A DNA stretch of 64,000 nt from Hemerocallis citrina (GCA_017893485.1 CM030362.1:38534984-38598983); one strand, 5' to 3'. Positions 10,757 to 22,203 are shown, numbered from the stretch's first letter. A program made the numbers and translations. Notes: generated by a model from the letters alone, not told the origin.

Positions 10757-11462
10757 TGTGGAGTAATTCTACCCTCAACTCGTAGTGCTAATAGAGGAAG
10801 TGCACCACAAGCAACAGAAACTCCCAAGACTTAGATGAACCAAGAACAAGCCACCACAATATATGGATCTCACAAAAACACAACCAATATGCAGAGATAA
10901 CCAATACTTCTTATTCCCAAAGAAATACAAAGATTACAAAAAAGATTACAATTCTCAATCTCTCTCTCTCTCACCTTTGAAACACTCGGCACAATCTCTC
11001 TTGAAATTGAACAATGATAACGGCTTACCTCTTGATACACAAGTTCGTCATAACCTAGAGTTTATAGCCATATATATAGCCCCCAAGTAAACCATAAAAG
11101 ATAAACACAAATATAGCAATTGTGCCCTTAAACTCGTAAGCCCAAAATAATCAGCCGACGTTGCCGGTCGACCGCACCCCTAGTGACGGTCGACTGCAAC
11201 GTGTAGAACCAACCCAGAGAGCTGACCGGTTGACTGCACCCCCTAGGACGGTCGACCGTCTTATCCTCTGTTGGACTTATACACTCGAAGAACTCTCAGT
11301 CTAGGGTCGGTCGACCGCACCCCTAGGTCGGTCGACCACAACCCTCCTGGCTACGCTTCTTCTACTTGCTGCTTGTCTTCTCTTGCTTCTTTGTCTCCTT
11401 CTCTTTTTCTTTAGCTTCAAGTATTCCGTACTTACGTGTATTTGAGGCTACAATTCCTAACA
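10757..11462 (-). repeat. 5' LTR of the Copia element
   Basis: 706 bp, beginning TGTTAGGAATTGTAGCC in element orientation and ending CTCCACA, with the TG...CA ends of Ty1/Copia LTRs. It contains three paired GTCGAC-type modules at 11167-11336. Confidence 0.88.
11167..11336. promoter_or_regulatory. Three paired GTCGAC modules in the Copia LTR
   Basis: GTCGAC or GTTGAC starts at 11167/11189, 11229/11251 and 11310/11331, so spacing inside pairs is 22, 22 and 21 bp. The spacer is mostly CGCACCCCTAG-like. The core palindrome is the same as in the unrelated Athila LTR next door, but the outer context is GGTCGACC rather than CAGTCGACTG. Confidence 0.6.
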
Positions 11463-12629
11463 ACAAATCGATTTATTGAATTGTAGCGGCAATTGCTACA
11501 ACACAGTTATAAATGATGATGGATGGTAAAACCTACGTTTTTTTTTTTTAATTTTAATGATCAACAGCAGACTTAGAACTTTTTTGATCAACTCTTTTCT
11601 TTTTCTCCCTTTATAAGCAAAAGTGATGCAGGTCATTAGCTTGGTACATTAATTCATTCTCTTTTAATGAATTATATTAGCAACCCACCATTTCATTATT
11701 CTTTGATAGTGATATCAATCACTCTCATAAATCTCAGCTACTCTCCATTAGAGATATTTTAATTAATTCCATAATACTGACGTGCAGTTTGATCTGTAAA
11801 CTAAACTTAAGTGGAGACATTATGTTTCATGATAGCAACTGACTGAGAGATTTCACATCATTATTTTTCTTTCTTTTTTATGAGCACACAACAAAACATC
11901 CTGTAAACGAGGGAATTGTAGCTTTCTAACAAATTTTTTTTAGAAAAAAAAAAAGCTCTCGCTTTCTCAATTTAAGGCTCACAAGAAGCAAGTAGGAAGG
12001 TCTCAGAAGGGGTGAATCATACAGCCAGATATTTGCTCTAACTGCAAACTAACAACTTAGCTAGTCTTCTCTCAAGTCTTCGATTTCATACAACAAGAAG
12101 AAAGTCCACATCCTTTAACTCTGCGCCATTGCTGTGATTAGAGTCTCAAAGCCGACCCAATCATTTCGTTGTTTGTCCCGAGTCCTAATAAACGAGGACA
12201 GTGGTGTTAGCTAGCCGGCAGCCAGTAGCCAGCGAAAATAATAGTCGGATTGATGCCATTGACTCCATTATTCATTATTTCGCACTACGCTTGCTAGAAT
12301 AGGATAAGTTACCTAATTTGGTTTTAGGTTTTGCTGACTTTGAATTTTGGGTTTGGACCAGCACCTGAATTGACATCGAATATAACTTACCCCTGCGTAT
12401 CATGATATTTGCCATTAGTCTATGAAATATTGAATCTTACCTTCATCACTAAATATTGTTGAAAAGAACATAACAAAAATTTCTTGTCAAAACTCGGAAA
12501 TCACTTTGTTTGCAGGAAACTAGCTTGGATTAATAAGGAATTGATTGGTGAGCTACCATTGACTTAAAATGAAATGGAAATGGCTTAGATTTTAGGCATA
12601 ACATTTTGAGAGTGATAGTAGTGAGTATT
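11463..12629. other. AT-rich intergenic DNA
   Basis: No ORF, RNA or repeat structure recognised. The last bases (12615-12629) are the left copy of the target duplication of the retroposon that follows. Confidence 0.5.
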
Positions 12630-13432
12630 TTATATTTTTTTCAGGGAAAAGGTGGAATACGGCCACCCTATTTTATTAATAAGAAATTAACAAAACAACC
12701 CCAGCATACTGGGGCAAGTTACAACCTACAGACAAAAAAAAAAAAAACATGAAGCGACATGACCAGTACATATAATCAGTTCTCACTCTACACTACGAGG
12801 ACCAACTAATTGTATGTCCGTCAAGCAAGCTTCGAGCACCCACCTCCACGGCACGCGCTCACCCACCTGAAGCGAATCATGTGGGATTTGAAAATTTGCC
12901 GCTCCCCTCCTTCTACCTCACCAACGCAATTTCACACATGGCCCAATCGTAGTCGCACCCAAAAGAAGAGCCGTGGAGAGGGTACTCACCTCTGTCACGC
13001 TATAGCATCCATCAATAATTTCTCACCAAACAAAACACTCAGTCGCCCTAACCACAAACACCGACAAGGAGAGAGCCGTGAAGAGGATACCTTCGTCTCT
13101 CACACACATCTACTTTCTCTAGTGATTTCTCACGAACACTAACAGACACCCGTACAGAATAGAGAGAAGCAACATCTTTACTCTCACACTCTCTCACACT
13201 CTCTCTCACGCAAAACCCGAAACAACCACAACTAACAGAAGCATCACCTTCCTCTCTCGCCCCTACGAGCGGTGGATATTGTAGATTGCGGGTTTATTGA
13301 TGAGGACGTAGTGGCGACGCTGTTGCGGAACCTGTGGCCGTTGATTAATGGGTGTCGAATACAAGGAGCGACTACCCCACTACCGAACAAAAACAGATAC
13401 ACCTCCACTTCAATAATTTCTACAGGACACTT

Positions 13433-13672
13433 CATGGGGGGACCCCGTCTGCGGGCCCAAGCCCCATCTTGTGCTGTAAAGGTGTGTACCTATGGGGGGA
13501 CCCCATCTTCGGGCCCTAGCCCCGTAACCGTGCAACACCGATCCCAAGCACCTCCTCCACTCCCCCCACACAAACAATAACCAGATCAGCCCGTTGCCGT
13601 CGCTAACTCCGGTATTACCGTGGACGTCGCATATTATGGAGGGACCCCATCTCGGGCCCAAGCCCCACAATT
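13433..13672. repeat. Three copies of a GGGGACCCC-containing repeat
   Basis: Segments starting near 13433, 13492 and 13636 share ATGGRGGGACCCC, then RTCT, then CGGGCCCAAGCCCC, about 36 bp each with small changes. Each contains overlapping palindromes (GGGGACCCC, GGGCCC). The first two are 59 bp apart. No function is assignable. Confidence 0.65.
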
Positions 13673-14169
13673 GTGCGATACAACACATTCCACCCCTCTC
13701 ACACCACAACCAACACCAACAAACAACCTTGCCCCACGGGCCCCGTGCCGAACCAAACTCGGAATCGTCCTCGGCCAGAGCCAGAGCCACGGCGACCAAG
13801 CCCGGCTCTGGTGGGCGCAGTGAGGGGAGGGGGGGGAAGGGGGGTAGGTGGCTCACCTTGATGTCGGCCAAAGCCATGGTGCTCGCTCAACCAGTCGCAG
13901 GAGGAGGCTACCGCGAACTGAGGCAGCGTGGCGGCGCACTGGGGAGGCTTGGCGGTCCCGTCGTCGTCCGTGAAGACCCACCGGAGCAGCGGAGGGAGGC
14001 AGCTTCTCCTCCTGACGGGATCTCGTCACACGAAGACGGACGAAGACGCGAACGGAGAGGGGCAACTTCTCCTCGTGCCGCAACTGGGGGGGGATCTCGT
14101 CGTCGCATTGGGTGGGGGGAGGGGGGACAGCAGGGGGGCGGCGGCGGCGTGGACGGCCAGTCGTCGACT

Positions 14170-14237
14170 CCCCCCCCCCCCCACCACACACACACACACA
14201 CACACATCCACCCACACATCCACACACACACACCCAC
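14170..14237. repeat. Poly-C and CA microsatellite
   Basis: A run of Cs followed by about 50 bp of CA repeats with CCA interruptions. It creates His/Thr and Cys/Val-rich chance ORFs on both strands. Confidence 0.9.
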
Positions 14238-14278
14238 CTTATAGATCTAGGGTTTTTTCAAGAGAGTTGGTAGGAGTT

Positions 14279-14990
14279 ATAGTAGTGAGTATTGCCATCT
14301 AGAAGTAGTGACATATTTCCTTGTTCCAAAAGGTATGGGACCCTAAAATATAGTGAGCTTTACACTTGGGAAAAAAGAACAAGAAAAGAAGAGTCAGTCA
14401 CAAGACAACAAGAGAGTAGAGACAAGGTGCAAGGGTTTAGTGACTTTAGTCCTCCCTCTTTGCATTATTATACTTCGATCCATTCATACATAACAACTTG
14501 TATGGAGCCCAGAATTCCCCCGTTACATGTAATCTTCATTACTAGCGAAGTGTTCATCTTTTCCTAACTACTAGCTAATTGTTAGTGATTATTGCCACAT
14601 GGATCACTAATGCCATGATTGTAGTTAATAAGCCGGCTAAGAATCTGAATCATTCTTATGTTATATGATTTTTTAAATAATTTATTTGTTTATTATTCTA
14701 ATTTTTTATCATAAAAATTGTGAGGATTACCCAGCTGCGCTCTATATTATTACTTAATCCTAATAAATAAGTAGGGTACTTATTTATTGTTGGAGATAAT
14801 TAAGAAATATGGCATATATTGTTGGAGACAAATATGTAAATACATATTTGTGAGAGATATATACGATATTCACTTATTTTTTAGGGGAATACATATTAAA
14901 AACCCTTATAAGAAATGATATTTGTTGACCCACTATTAATTTTCCATTAACAATTTCGCAAAATAAAACTAAAATAAAAGTTATTTCATA
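14279..14990. other. AT-rich intergenic DNA
   Basis: Begins with the right target duplication of the retroposon and ends with the ATA duplication of the next CACTA element. I see no gene. Confidence 0.5.
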
Positions 14991-17247
14991 CACTACAAGA
15001 TTCGCGAACTATATCGGCGTATATTTCCCGGCATTTTACCAATCGCGCCGGGGTAGGATAAGACCAGGATTGGGTCGCAAAATTATATAGTTATACGCCG
15101 GCGGCCTCTACAAAACGCCGGTGAATTATAATATTCACCGGCGTTTTTATAAAAACACGCTGGGGAATAGAAAGCGACAATATATCCCCACAAATCCTCT
15201 CCCATTCATCGGCGTTTATTAATAAAAATGTCGGTGAATTTACTGGGATAAATCCCCAATCCTACCGCGAAACCCTTACATTTCGCTTGGTTTTTTTTCC
15301 CCAACCCTAATTTTTTCGCACGCGCCGCCACTGGGCCTCCTTCCCTTCCTCGATTTTCCCGACAACTCCTCTGCCATCGGAGTGGGTTCCACGTCGATTT
15401 TTCCTTCAGGGCCGTCGTCGCTATGCCCACGTCGACGTCCACGCACTCTCTATCCCGCTCACTCATTTCTCTCTCATCGCAAGTACTCTCTCTCTCTCTC
15501 TCACTCTCTCTCTCTCTTTCTACTTCTTGATTTTGTTTTGGGGGCTATGCTCAAGAACTCATGCGATCTCGAATCTCGTCTCTATTTTGCTTCACTGTGT
15601 TATTCTGTGATTGGATCTATGTTTCAATGTGTTACTCTGTGATTGGATGTATCTAGGTTTTAATTTCATTGACTTGTTGTTCTTGAGAATTTGAGGGATT
15701 TAATCTCTGTTTATGTTTGTGGGAATTTCGGGTGCAGGTAATGGTTTGAAACTTAGTTTAGGGGAGATCTCGAATCTCTGTTTACTCTGTGATTGGATCT
15801 ATTTTTGCTTCGGCATTTTTGCTTCACTGTTTTTGTAAGGACTAATTTAGGGGAGATTCGAAACTCAATTTGCCAAAAATGTGGCAATATACTCAGATTT
15901 GGAGTTTTGCCAAAAATGTGGCAATATACTCAATTTTTATGCATTGTTAATGTTAGTGATGCATGGGAATAACAAGATAAAGTGCTTTATTGTCTTGAGA
16001 GAGATTCTAGGATTGGTATATGTGTTTACTTATTTGTTCATTTGGTTCATAATTGCTTATGGTCAGTTTCATTATTAATAAATGTAATGTAGTTGGTTTA
16101 TAGATATTCGGCAAGATATTGGGATACATACTAATGAAGTTATGTTCTCCATGCTGGCATCTATAATATTTGGCTCATTTTATTATGATGTTATGCAAAA
16201 GGTAATGTTAGGGTATATGAATGATGGGGAAAAAATATCAGGATATATAATAGCAAATGATTTTGCTTTTGGGGGCTTCCAGCTTTGATCTTCATATTTG
16301 GAGATGGGTTAGTTTGAGTTTTAGTTTTAGTTTGCTCATTTTTTTCATTCTTCAGTTTGAGTTTGCTTTCTTATGCATTTGGAGATGGGTTATTATGCAT
16401 TTGAGTTTTAGTTTGGTTCAGAATAAACTGAAATTATTATGCATTTGGAGATGGGTTAGTTGCTTTTTTGTCTGAATTTGGAGATGAGATGGATCATGTA
16501 TCTGAAGTTGCACACTATGATTTTTTGAGGAGCGACTAGTGATGGAAATTTTTTATCTAAATTTTATATACAATTATATCATGATGTCTACATGAGTATC
16601 AGTTTCTAACGTAATGTTCATGCTTGTTGCTTGGGTTTGAAAATGAGATTGTTCTTTGCCGTATGCTTTTAAGTGATGATGAGATGGATTATGTAACTGA
16701 AATTGCATACTATGATTTACAGAGGAATGACTAGTGATGAAATAATCCTATTTGAACTTATGTTGTGGTTTCAATTGACAGTTATCTCATGAGTATTATA
16801 AAAGTATAAGTTTCATTTCAGTTAGTAGCATTTTTACCTGAATTTGACAGTGAAAGTATTCTTTTCCACTCTTTGTAATTCAATAATTTGAACTCCATAT
16901 TCTGGTTTTGATTGTAAGAGTGCTGCATGTTTTTTTTTTTTGAATTTTTTTTTGAATTTATATACCTACACCGGCGTTTTTACAAATGCCGGTGTAGAAT
17001 GATTATAGGGGAGAAGAGGGCAGTCTTGAATACGCCATACACCGGCATTTTTGCGACCGCCAGTGTATCTTACAGAAATACCGGCATTCGTAAAAAACGC
17101 CGGTGTAGACCCCCCCTTTTCTGCGACGCCTTCTTCGGCGGCATTAGCACCGGCGATTTTAAAAACACCAGTGAATTATTCACTGGCATTTTAAAATGCC
17201 GGTGAATATCAGAAAAAATGCCACCAAGCCCATTGTGTGTTGTAGTG
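14991..17247. mobile_element. Non-autonomous CACTA element
   Basis: Starts CACTACAA and ends TTGTAGTG, flanked by the 3-bp duplication ATA (14988-14990 and 17248-17250). Subterminal regions at both ends carry many short CCGGCG/CGCCGG repeats in both orientations, several forming hairpins such as 15115-15142. No transposase is encoded. The interior opens with a CT-rich leader-like stretch (about 15290-15530), as the large CACTA at 38864 does. Its terminal and subterminal pattern matches that element, a possible transposase source. Confidence 0.92.
16483..16830. repeat. Imperfect internal duplication in the small CACTA element
   Basis: A block starting GATGAGATGGATCATGTA near 16483 recurs near 16679 with about 80 percent similarity, including ACTATGATTT and GACTAGTGATG. 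Just upstream, CATTTGGAGATGGGTTA is repeated three times between 16292 and 16456. Confidence 0.7.
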
Positions 17248-17396
17248 ATAACTTGTAATAACCTATTTTAAAGAGAAGAAGAAAGTGAGATGTTGAGTGC
17301 AGACCAAGAAACACGTTCACCTTTATCTTCTCAAATCACTAGGTCTTGTGCCTAATCAAACCACAAAATTACCAAATCTAAGTAACCTTCATCTCT
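17248..17396. other. Short unique flank with LINE target site
   Basis: Host DNA between two insertions. AACCTTCATCTCT at 17384-17396 is the left target duplication of the LINE. Confidence 0.6.
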
Positions 17397-17559
17397 ATTC
17401 ATTATTGGGGGCTTTTGGCGTACTCTTTGTTCTTGTTTGGCTATTGATAATGACTTTCAGTTTACTTGGATTTGGTTATCCTGTGTTCAATCCATCCATC
17501 GTGGATTCCTACAGTTTTTCCTATTGATCTTATCAAGATTCTTTCAATGAACTTCTCCT

Positions 17560-18156
17560 TTGTTCCTTTTCCTGGGCAGTGTTCTTCCTCTCAAGGTTCG
17601 GAGTGAATTTCCTTCTACCTTTAATTCCATTGTGCCTTTCTCCCCCCTTAAGATCTCTACTTCTGAAGATAAACCTTCTACTGAGTTTGATTCACCTTTA
17701 CCTCTTTCTTTTTGTTATCCTAACTCTGATGATGTCATTCCTTGCCCTCCTGGTTCCTATAATTCCTTATCACTTCTTCACAATTTGGAAGAGAGTGGTT
17801 GCTCTTCCCCTGTTGCCTCATCTAAGAAAAGTTGTCGTAAAGGAAAATCTACTATGCCTCTTAGGAGAAGTCTGCGGGTTGGTAACAGAGGTGATGCGGA
17901 TCAACCTATCATGGAAAAAGCTGCTCTTATTGCTAAAATCAGAAATCTTGAGGTCCCGGCCCCTCAGTTTCAGACCTTGGCTTCTCCTGAAGGTACTCAA
18001 CTTGGCTCTATTTATAAATGTCACTTTGATAGCTTTAGTTCTTCTGAATTAAATGAGTTTGCTAGTTTGATTGGTCTGGAATCTTTTGCGAATGATGAAT
18101 TCATCAATTTAGTTAATCTGGAAAAATCTAGAGGGGATTCTTTTGGTTTTCGATGA
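17560..18156 (+). pseudogene. LINE ORF1 C-terminal remnant
   Basis: A 198-codon open frame that ends as ORF2 begins. It is Ser/Pro-rich with a basic patch (S-K-K-S-C-R-K-G-K and L-R-R-S-L-R-V-G-N-R). It resembles the low-complexity C-terminal part of plant L1 ORF1 proteins, which bind LINE RNA. No zinc knuckle or RRM is seen; those would lie in the missing 5' part. The position just before the endonuclease is the main evidence. Confidence 0.6.
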
Positions 18157-18157
18157 A

Positions 18158-19320
18158 TTTCTCTCTTGGAATATCAGAGGCTTAGGGGATAATAATAAAA
18201 AAATGGCTATTTTTGATATTATCAACTCTACCCATTGTGACATTATTGCTATTCAAGAATCCAAAACTTCTTCTCCTTCCTGTTCTTTTTTTAGAGCCTT
18301 AGGTGGCTCTATTATTACTGAATGAGTTCATCTTGACTCTATTGGTGCTTCTGGTGGCATTCTTATTGGCTTCAAAGATAATTTGTTTAAATGTCTGAAT
18401 GTGATAAAAAAAGAAATTCTTTCTTGCTGTTCAACTTAATTGTTTTGCTTTTAACTGTAATCTTCTTTTTATTTCAGTTTATGGCCCTTGTGTTAATGAA
18501 TTTAAAGAGAAATTTTGGAAAGAATTCATTGACTGGAATGACATTTATGTCTGGCTGGACCATTTTTGGTAGTGATTTTAATTCTATTAGATTTCTATCT
18601 GAAAAAAGTGGTTACACGTTTAATAGTTCTGACTCTGATCACTTTAATTCTGTTATTAGACATCTTCAGCTTATTGACTATCCTATTAGTGGTAAGAGAT
18701 TTATTTGGTCCAATAAAAGGATGGTTCATAGTTTTGCTAAAGTGGATAGATTCTTGGTTTCACAAGAATGGAACAATTCTTTCCCTATTTCTTGTGTTAA
18801 AGCTTGCTCGAATATTATTTCTGATCATTTCCATATTTTACATTCCACTAACTCTTCTTCCTCTAAATTTCTCAACTTTAAATTTGAAAAATTTTGGTTA
18901 GAAATCTCTTCCTTTTCTTCTATGATATCTCATTGCATTTCCTCTTGTAATAATTCATATTCTGGTCTATACAATTTTCTCTCTTCTCTCAAAATCATCA
19001 AGTCTAAGTGTAAGTCCTGGAGAAAAGAAAATTTTGGTGATTTGGTTACTAAGAAGAGTTCTTTGAATGAAGAAATTTCTCAAATTGACTGTCTGGAAGA
19101 ATCTATTCCTTTATCTATTTCTCTTCGGTCTAAAAGAATTGACCTTCAAAAGGAATACTTGCAAATTTTGCATATGGAAAAGATTAAGTGGTTCCAAAGA
19201 GCTAGAATTAAATGGCTCACACTTGGTGATGGCAATACAATATTTTTTCATAGCTATGCTTCTCATAAGAGAAGATGCAATTCTATCTCTTCTATTATTA
19301 CCTCTAATGGTGTTCTTTGA
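18158..19320 (+). pseudogene. LINE ORF2 endonuclease domain, broken
   Basis: APE-type endonuclease motifs are visible: L-S-W-N-I-R-G-L-G at the start, I-A-I-Q-E-S-K-T (catalytic Glu), G-D-F-N reduced to G-S-D-F-N, and F-I-W-S-N-K and I-S-D-H-F further on. A stop near 18325 and a frame change before 18391 interrupt it. The tail (K-W-F-Q-R-A-R-I-K-W-L-T-L-G-D-G-N-T) is the linker normally just before RT. In life this domain nicks target DNA for reverse transcription. Confidence 0.88.
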
Positions 19321-19491
19321 TTCATTCTGAAATTTTCAATTTCTTCAAAAACTTAATGGGTCAATCAGGCCATACTTCTATCAATGTCAATTGGGAGACT
19401 TTATATCCTTCTGAGGATTATCAGGACATCTCTTCTCTGAGAACTCCCTTCCACTGAAGATGAAATCTTTAAGGCTATTAACGATTTTCCT

Positions 19492-20772
19492 TTGGATTCT
19501 GCCCATGGCCCTGATGGCATTCCTACATTCTTTTATAAATATTCCTGGAATGATTTGAAGATTGACATTATGAGTATTTTTGAGGAACTTTTTAATAACT
19601 CTCTGGATTTTAGTAGGATTAACTATGCTTATATTATTCTCATCCCTAAAATTCATTGGGCCAATGAAGTTCATCAATTTAGACCTATTAGTCTTCTCAA
19701 TGTTATTTTAAAAATTATTATAAAAGTGCTTGCCAGTAGACTGGCCTCTGTGATTGGAAATATGGTTGATATTTCACAATCAGGTTTCATCAAAGATAGA
19801 TTTATTTTAGACAGTGTAGCTGCTGCTCAAGAAGTTATTCATTCAGTCCACATTGAAAAAAAAGAAGGTATTTTATTAAAGCTTGATTTTGAAAAAGCTT
19901 ATGATATAGTTAATTAGAATTTTCTTTCTCTAGTGTTAAAAGCTAGAGGATTTGGTGATACTTGGATTAACTGGATCCTATCTAGTCTGTCTTCTAGCAT
20001 TTCTTCTATCATTGTTGATAATGTTGAAGGAAAGAAATTCATTTGTAAACGTGGATTACGCCAAGGTGATCCTATTTCTCCTCTTCTCTTTATCCTCATT
20101 ACTGGTGTTTTCAATAGAATGCTCGCTTTAGCCTGGGATAATGGTCTTATTGAAGGTTTGGGTAGCTTTCCTTCATTTAGAGGGATACTTAACTTACAAT
20201 ATGATGATGATACAATTTTATTTTCTTGTTGTGATGATATTAACTTAAGGAATCTTAAGTTGATTCTATACTGTTTTGAAAGTATTTCTGGCATGAAGAT
20301 TAATTTTTCTAAATCTTCCTCTATTTGGCTTGGATGTGATTCCTCTAGACAGTTGGAAGTTTCTGCCTTTTTTAATTGTCCTAGAGGTAACTGTCCTCTT
20401 TCTTATCTAGGTATTCCTCTTAAAATTGGTAGTCTCCATAAATTAGATTGGTTCCCTATCACTAAGAAAATTGAGAAAAGACTCAGTTTTTGGGCTGGTA
20501 GATCTTTATCTAGGGGTGGTAGGTTGACTATTATCAACTCTGATCTTTCTAGTATTCCTCTTTATCTTCTCTCTTATTTCTATATCCCTGCTTGGGTTAT
20601 CAAGAAAATTGATATTATCAGAAGGAAATTCTTTTGGATTGGTTCTTCTTCCTCTAATGGTGGCAAATGCTTGGTAAACTGGAAGAGAGTTTGTATGGAT
20701 AAGATTGAAGGGGGTTTAGGTGTTATTAATTTACGCAATCATAACTTGGCTCTGCTGGGTAAATGGCTTTGA
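19492..20772 (+). pseudogene. LINE ORF2 reverse transcriptase, broken
   Basis: Non-LTR RT blocks in order: G-P-D-G-I-P, I-P-K near 19650, F-R-P-I-S-L-L-N, L-K-L-D-F-E-K-A-Y-D, G-L-R-Q-G-D-P-I-S-P-L-L-F and the active-site box. The usual Y-A-D-D is Y-D-D-D here (L-Q-Y-D-D-D-T-I-L-F). A TAG at 19915 stands where Trp follows V-N in relatives, and TGA at 20770 also replaces Trp in G-K-W-L-W. One frame holds throughout this part. The L-S-Y-L-G-I-P and F-W-I-G blocks mark the region after RT. Confidence 0.93.
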
Positions 20773-22203
20773 AAAAGTGTTAATGCTGATAATCTTAATT
20801 GGATTAGAATCATTAATCATAAATATTTCAGACGTAGACATATCTGGAATTTCAATTGTAAACCCCCTTCTATCTCTTCTTCTTTTTGGAGAGGCATTTG
20901 GAAAACAGCTGAAGCTTTTAACTGTGGTATTCAAAAGAATTATGGGGATGGTAAAACTGTGAGATTTTGGACTGATATTTGGATTGGGAATTGCTCTCTT
21001 GCTTCTGCTTTTCCTTCTTTTAAAATTGCTTCCAACTCCAATGTGACTGTCTTCTCTCTTTATCATTCTAATTCTTATGGTAAAGTTTGGAACATTACTT
21101 TTAGAAGGTCTCTTTCTTCTTCCCAATCCCATGAATTTGAAGAACATATTCATCTGATTAGCAATTATGATTGGTCTGTTAGGAATTATTATAAGTGGAG
21201 ATGGTCCTCTTCAGGCTCTTTTACTGTCAAATCTTTCTATAAATTTCTTAACTCTAGGGGTGGTTTATGTCCTTTTTATAAGATTATCTGGCAAAATATT
21301 GCTCCTTTAAAAGTTAGAATTCTTTTTTGGCTTGCTATCAACAATAAGTTACTTACTATTGATAATCTTAATAAAAGAAATTTAGCCTTGGGGCAAAAAT
21401 GTGTTCCTTGTTCTCATGGATCTGAAAATGCTCTTCATCTCTTCATTAAGTGCCCTTTTGTGTGAAATATTTGGATTATTTTAAAAAGGGTTCGGAATAT
21501 TAGACGGTTTCCTCCCTTTATTAAATCTTGGTGGAGCATCTGGAGGAAAAGAAGAATCAAGCCTAAATTACGTCTACTCTGGGACATTCTTATGATGGCT
21601 ATTATTTTGGTTATATGGGAAGAAAGAAATAATAGGATTTTCACCAAGAAATGCTCTGATATTATTTCTATTCTTAATTCCATTCTTTACTTTACTTCTC
21701 TTTGGTCGGAAATCCTCCCCCACTCTAAAAAACATCTTGTTGATTTAAACCCTATTAAGTTTGCTTTTCAAAGTTTTGTTCATGAATTTACAGTGACAGG
21801 TGCTTCTTCACATTTGGGTAACTCGGCTTTTGCTTCTATGGAGACTGTTCTTCCCTCTGTTATGGCTGGTCTTGACGATGCTCATCTTCACAATGCCCTT
21901 ACTGATGATGTTTTTGTGGACATTTTTGAGGTTGCTCTTCCTAAAGTACCTTCAGCTTCTGTGTTTAGGACGATGTTGAAAGATACCCCTACTGCTGCCA
22001 CTAATGAATCTTTTGCTGCTCCTGTGCATGAGAATGTCCATATGGAGGTTGACTCTATTTCTTATACTTTAGACACCATTTCTGCTATGTTAGCTCATGA
22101 TCAGGATTACATTACTGTAGTTCTGCTAGTGTCTTCTTTTCAAGCTGCTTATGAGCATGGTGTTAGTTATGATGGAAGCCCGGTTATTGTGCTTGATCCT
22201 TAG
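20773..22203 (+). pseudogene. LINE ORF2 C-terminal part with zinc-finger-like region
   Basis: Same frame as RT. It includes V-R-F-W-T-D-I-W-I-G-N and the zf-RVT-like block ending C-V-P-C-x-H-G-S-E-N-A-L-H-L-F-I-K-C-P-F, interrupted by TGA at 21463 where Trp is usual. I-W-E-E-R-N-N-R-I-F after 21592 is the normal C-terminal LINE motif. About 140 further codons (from roughly 21780) form an acidic, Ala/Ser/Val-rich open extension ending at 22203 that I do not recognise. Confidence 0.8.

Larger units (their letters stand above)
9559..11462 (-). mobile_element. Ty1/Copia element, 5' part only, split by the Athila insertion
   Basis: Minus-strand order is 5' LTR (10757-11462), tRNA-iMet primer site, gag and start of protease, then the Athila LTR at 9558. 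The remaining pol and the 3' LTR should lie left of the window beyond the Athila element. The target duplication next to the LTR would be ACAAA (11463-11467), not verifiable here. Confidence 0.88.
12630..14278 (-). mobile_element. LINE-mobilised retroposon with 15-bp target duplication
   Basis: ATAGTAGTGAGTATT occurs at 12615-12629 and again at 14279-14293, bracketing this 1.65-kb segment. On the minus strand it ends at the left in a LINE-like 3' tail (GGTGGCCGTATTCCACC then CCTGAAAAAAATATAA), a short A-rich terminus. The body is very different from a LINE coding region: GC-rich DNA with a CA microsatellite, and a minus-strand ATG at 13877 (M-A-L-A-D-I-K) followed at once by GTGAGC, like the end of a first exon. 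It may be a chimera of LINE 3' end and captured 5'-gene sequence. No intact LINE ORF is present. Confidence 0.75.

Noticed and set aside
13410..14302. Several GC-rich ORFs of 60-216 codons
   Set aside because: Overlapping frames on both strands in GC-rich and CA-repeat DNA with Pro/Arg/Gly-rich translation and no recognisable domain.
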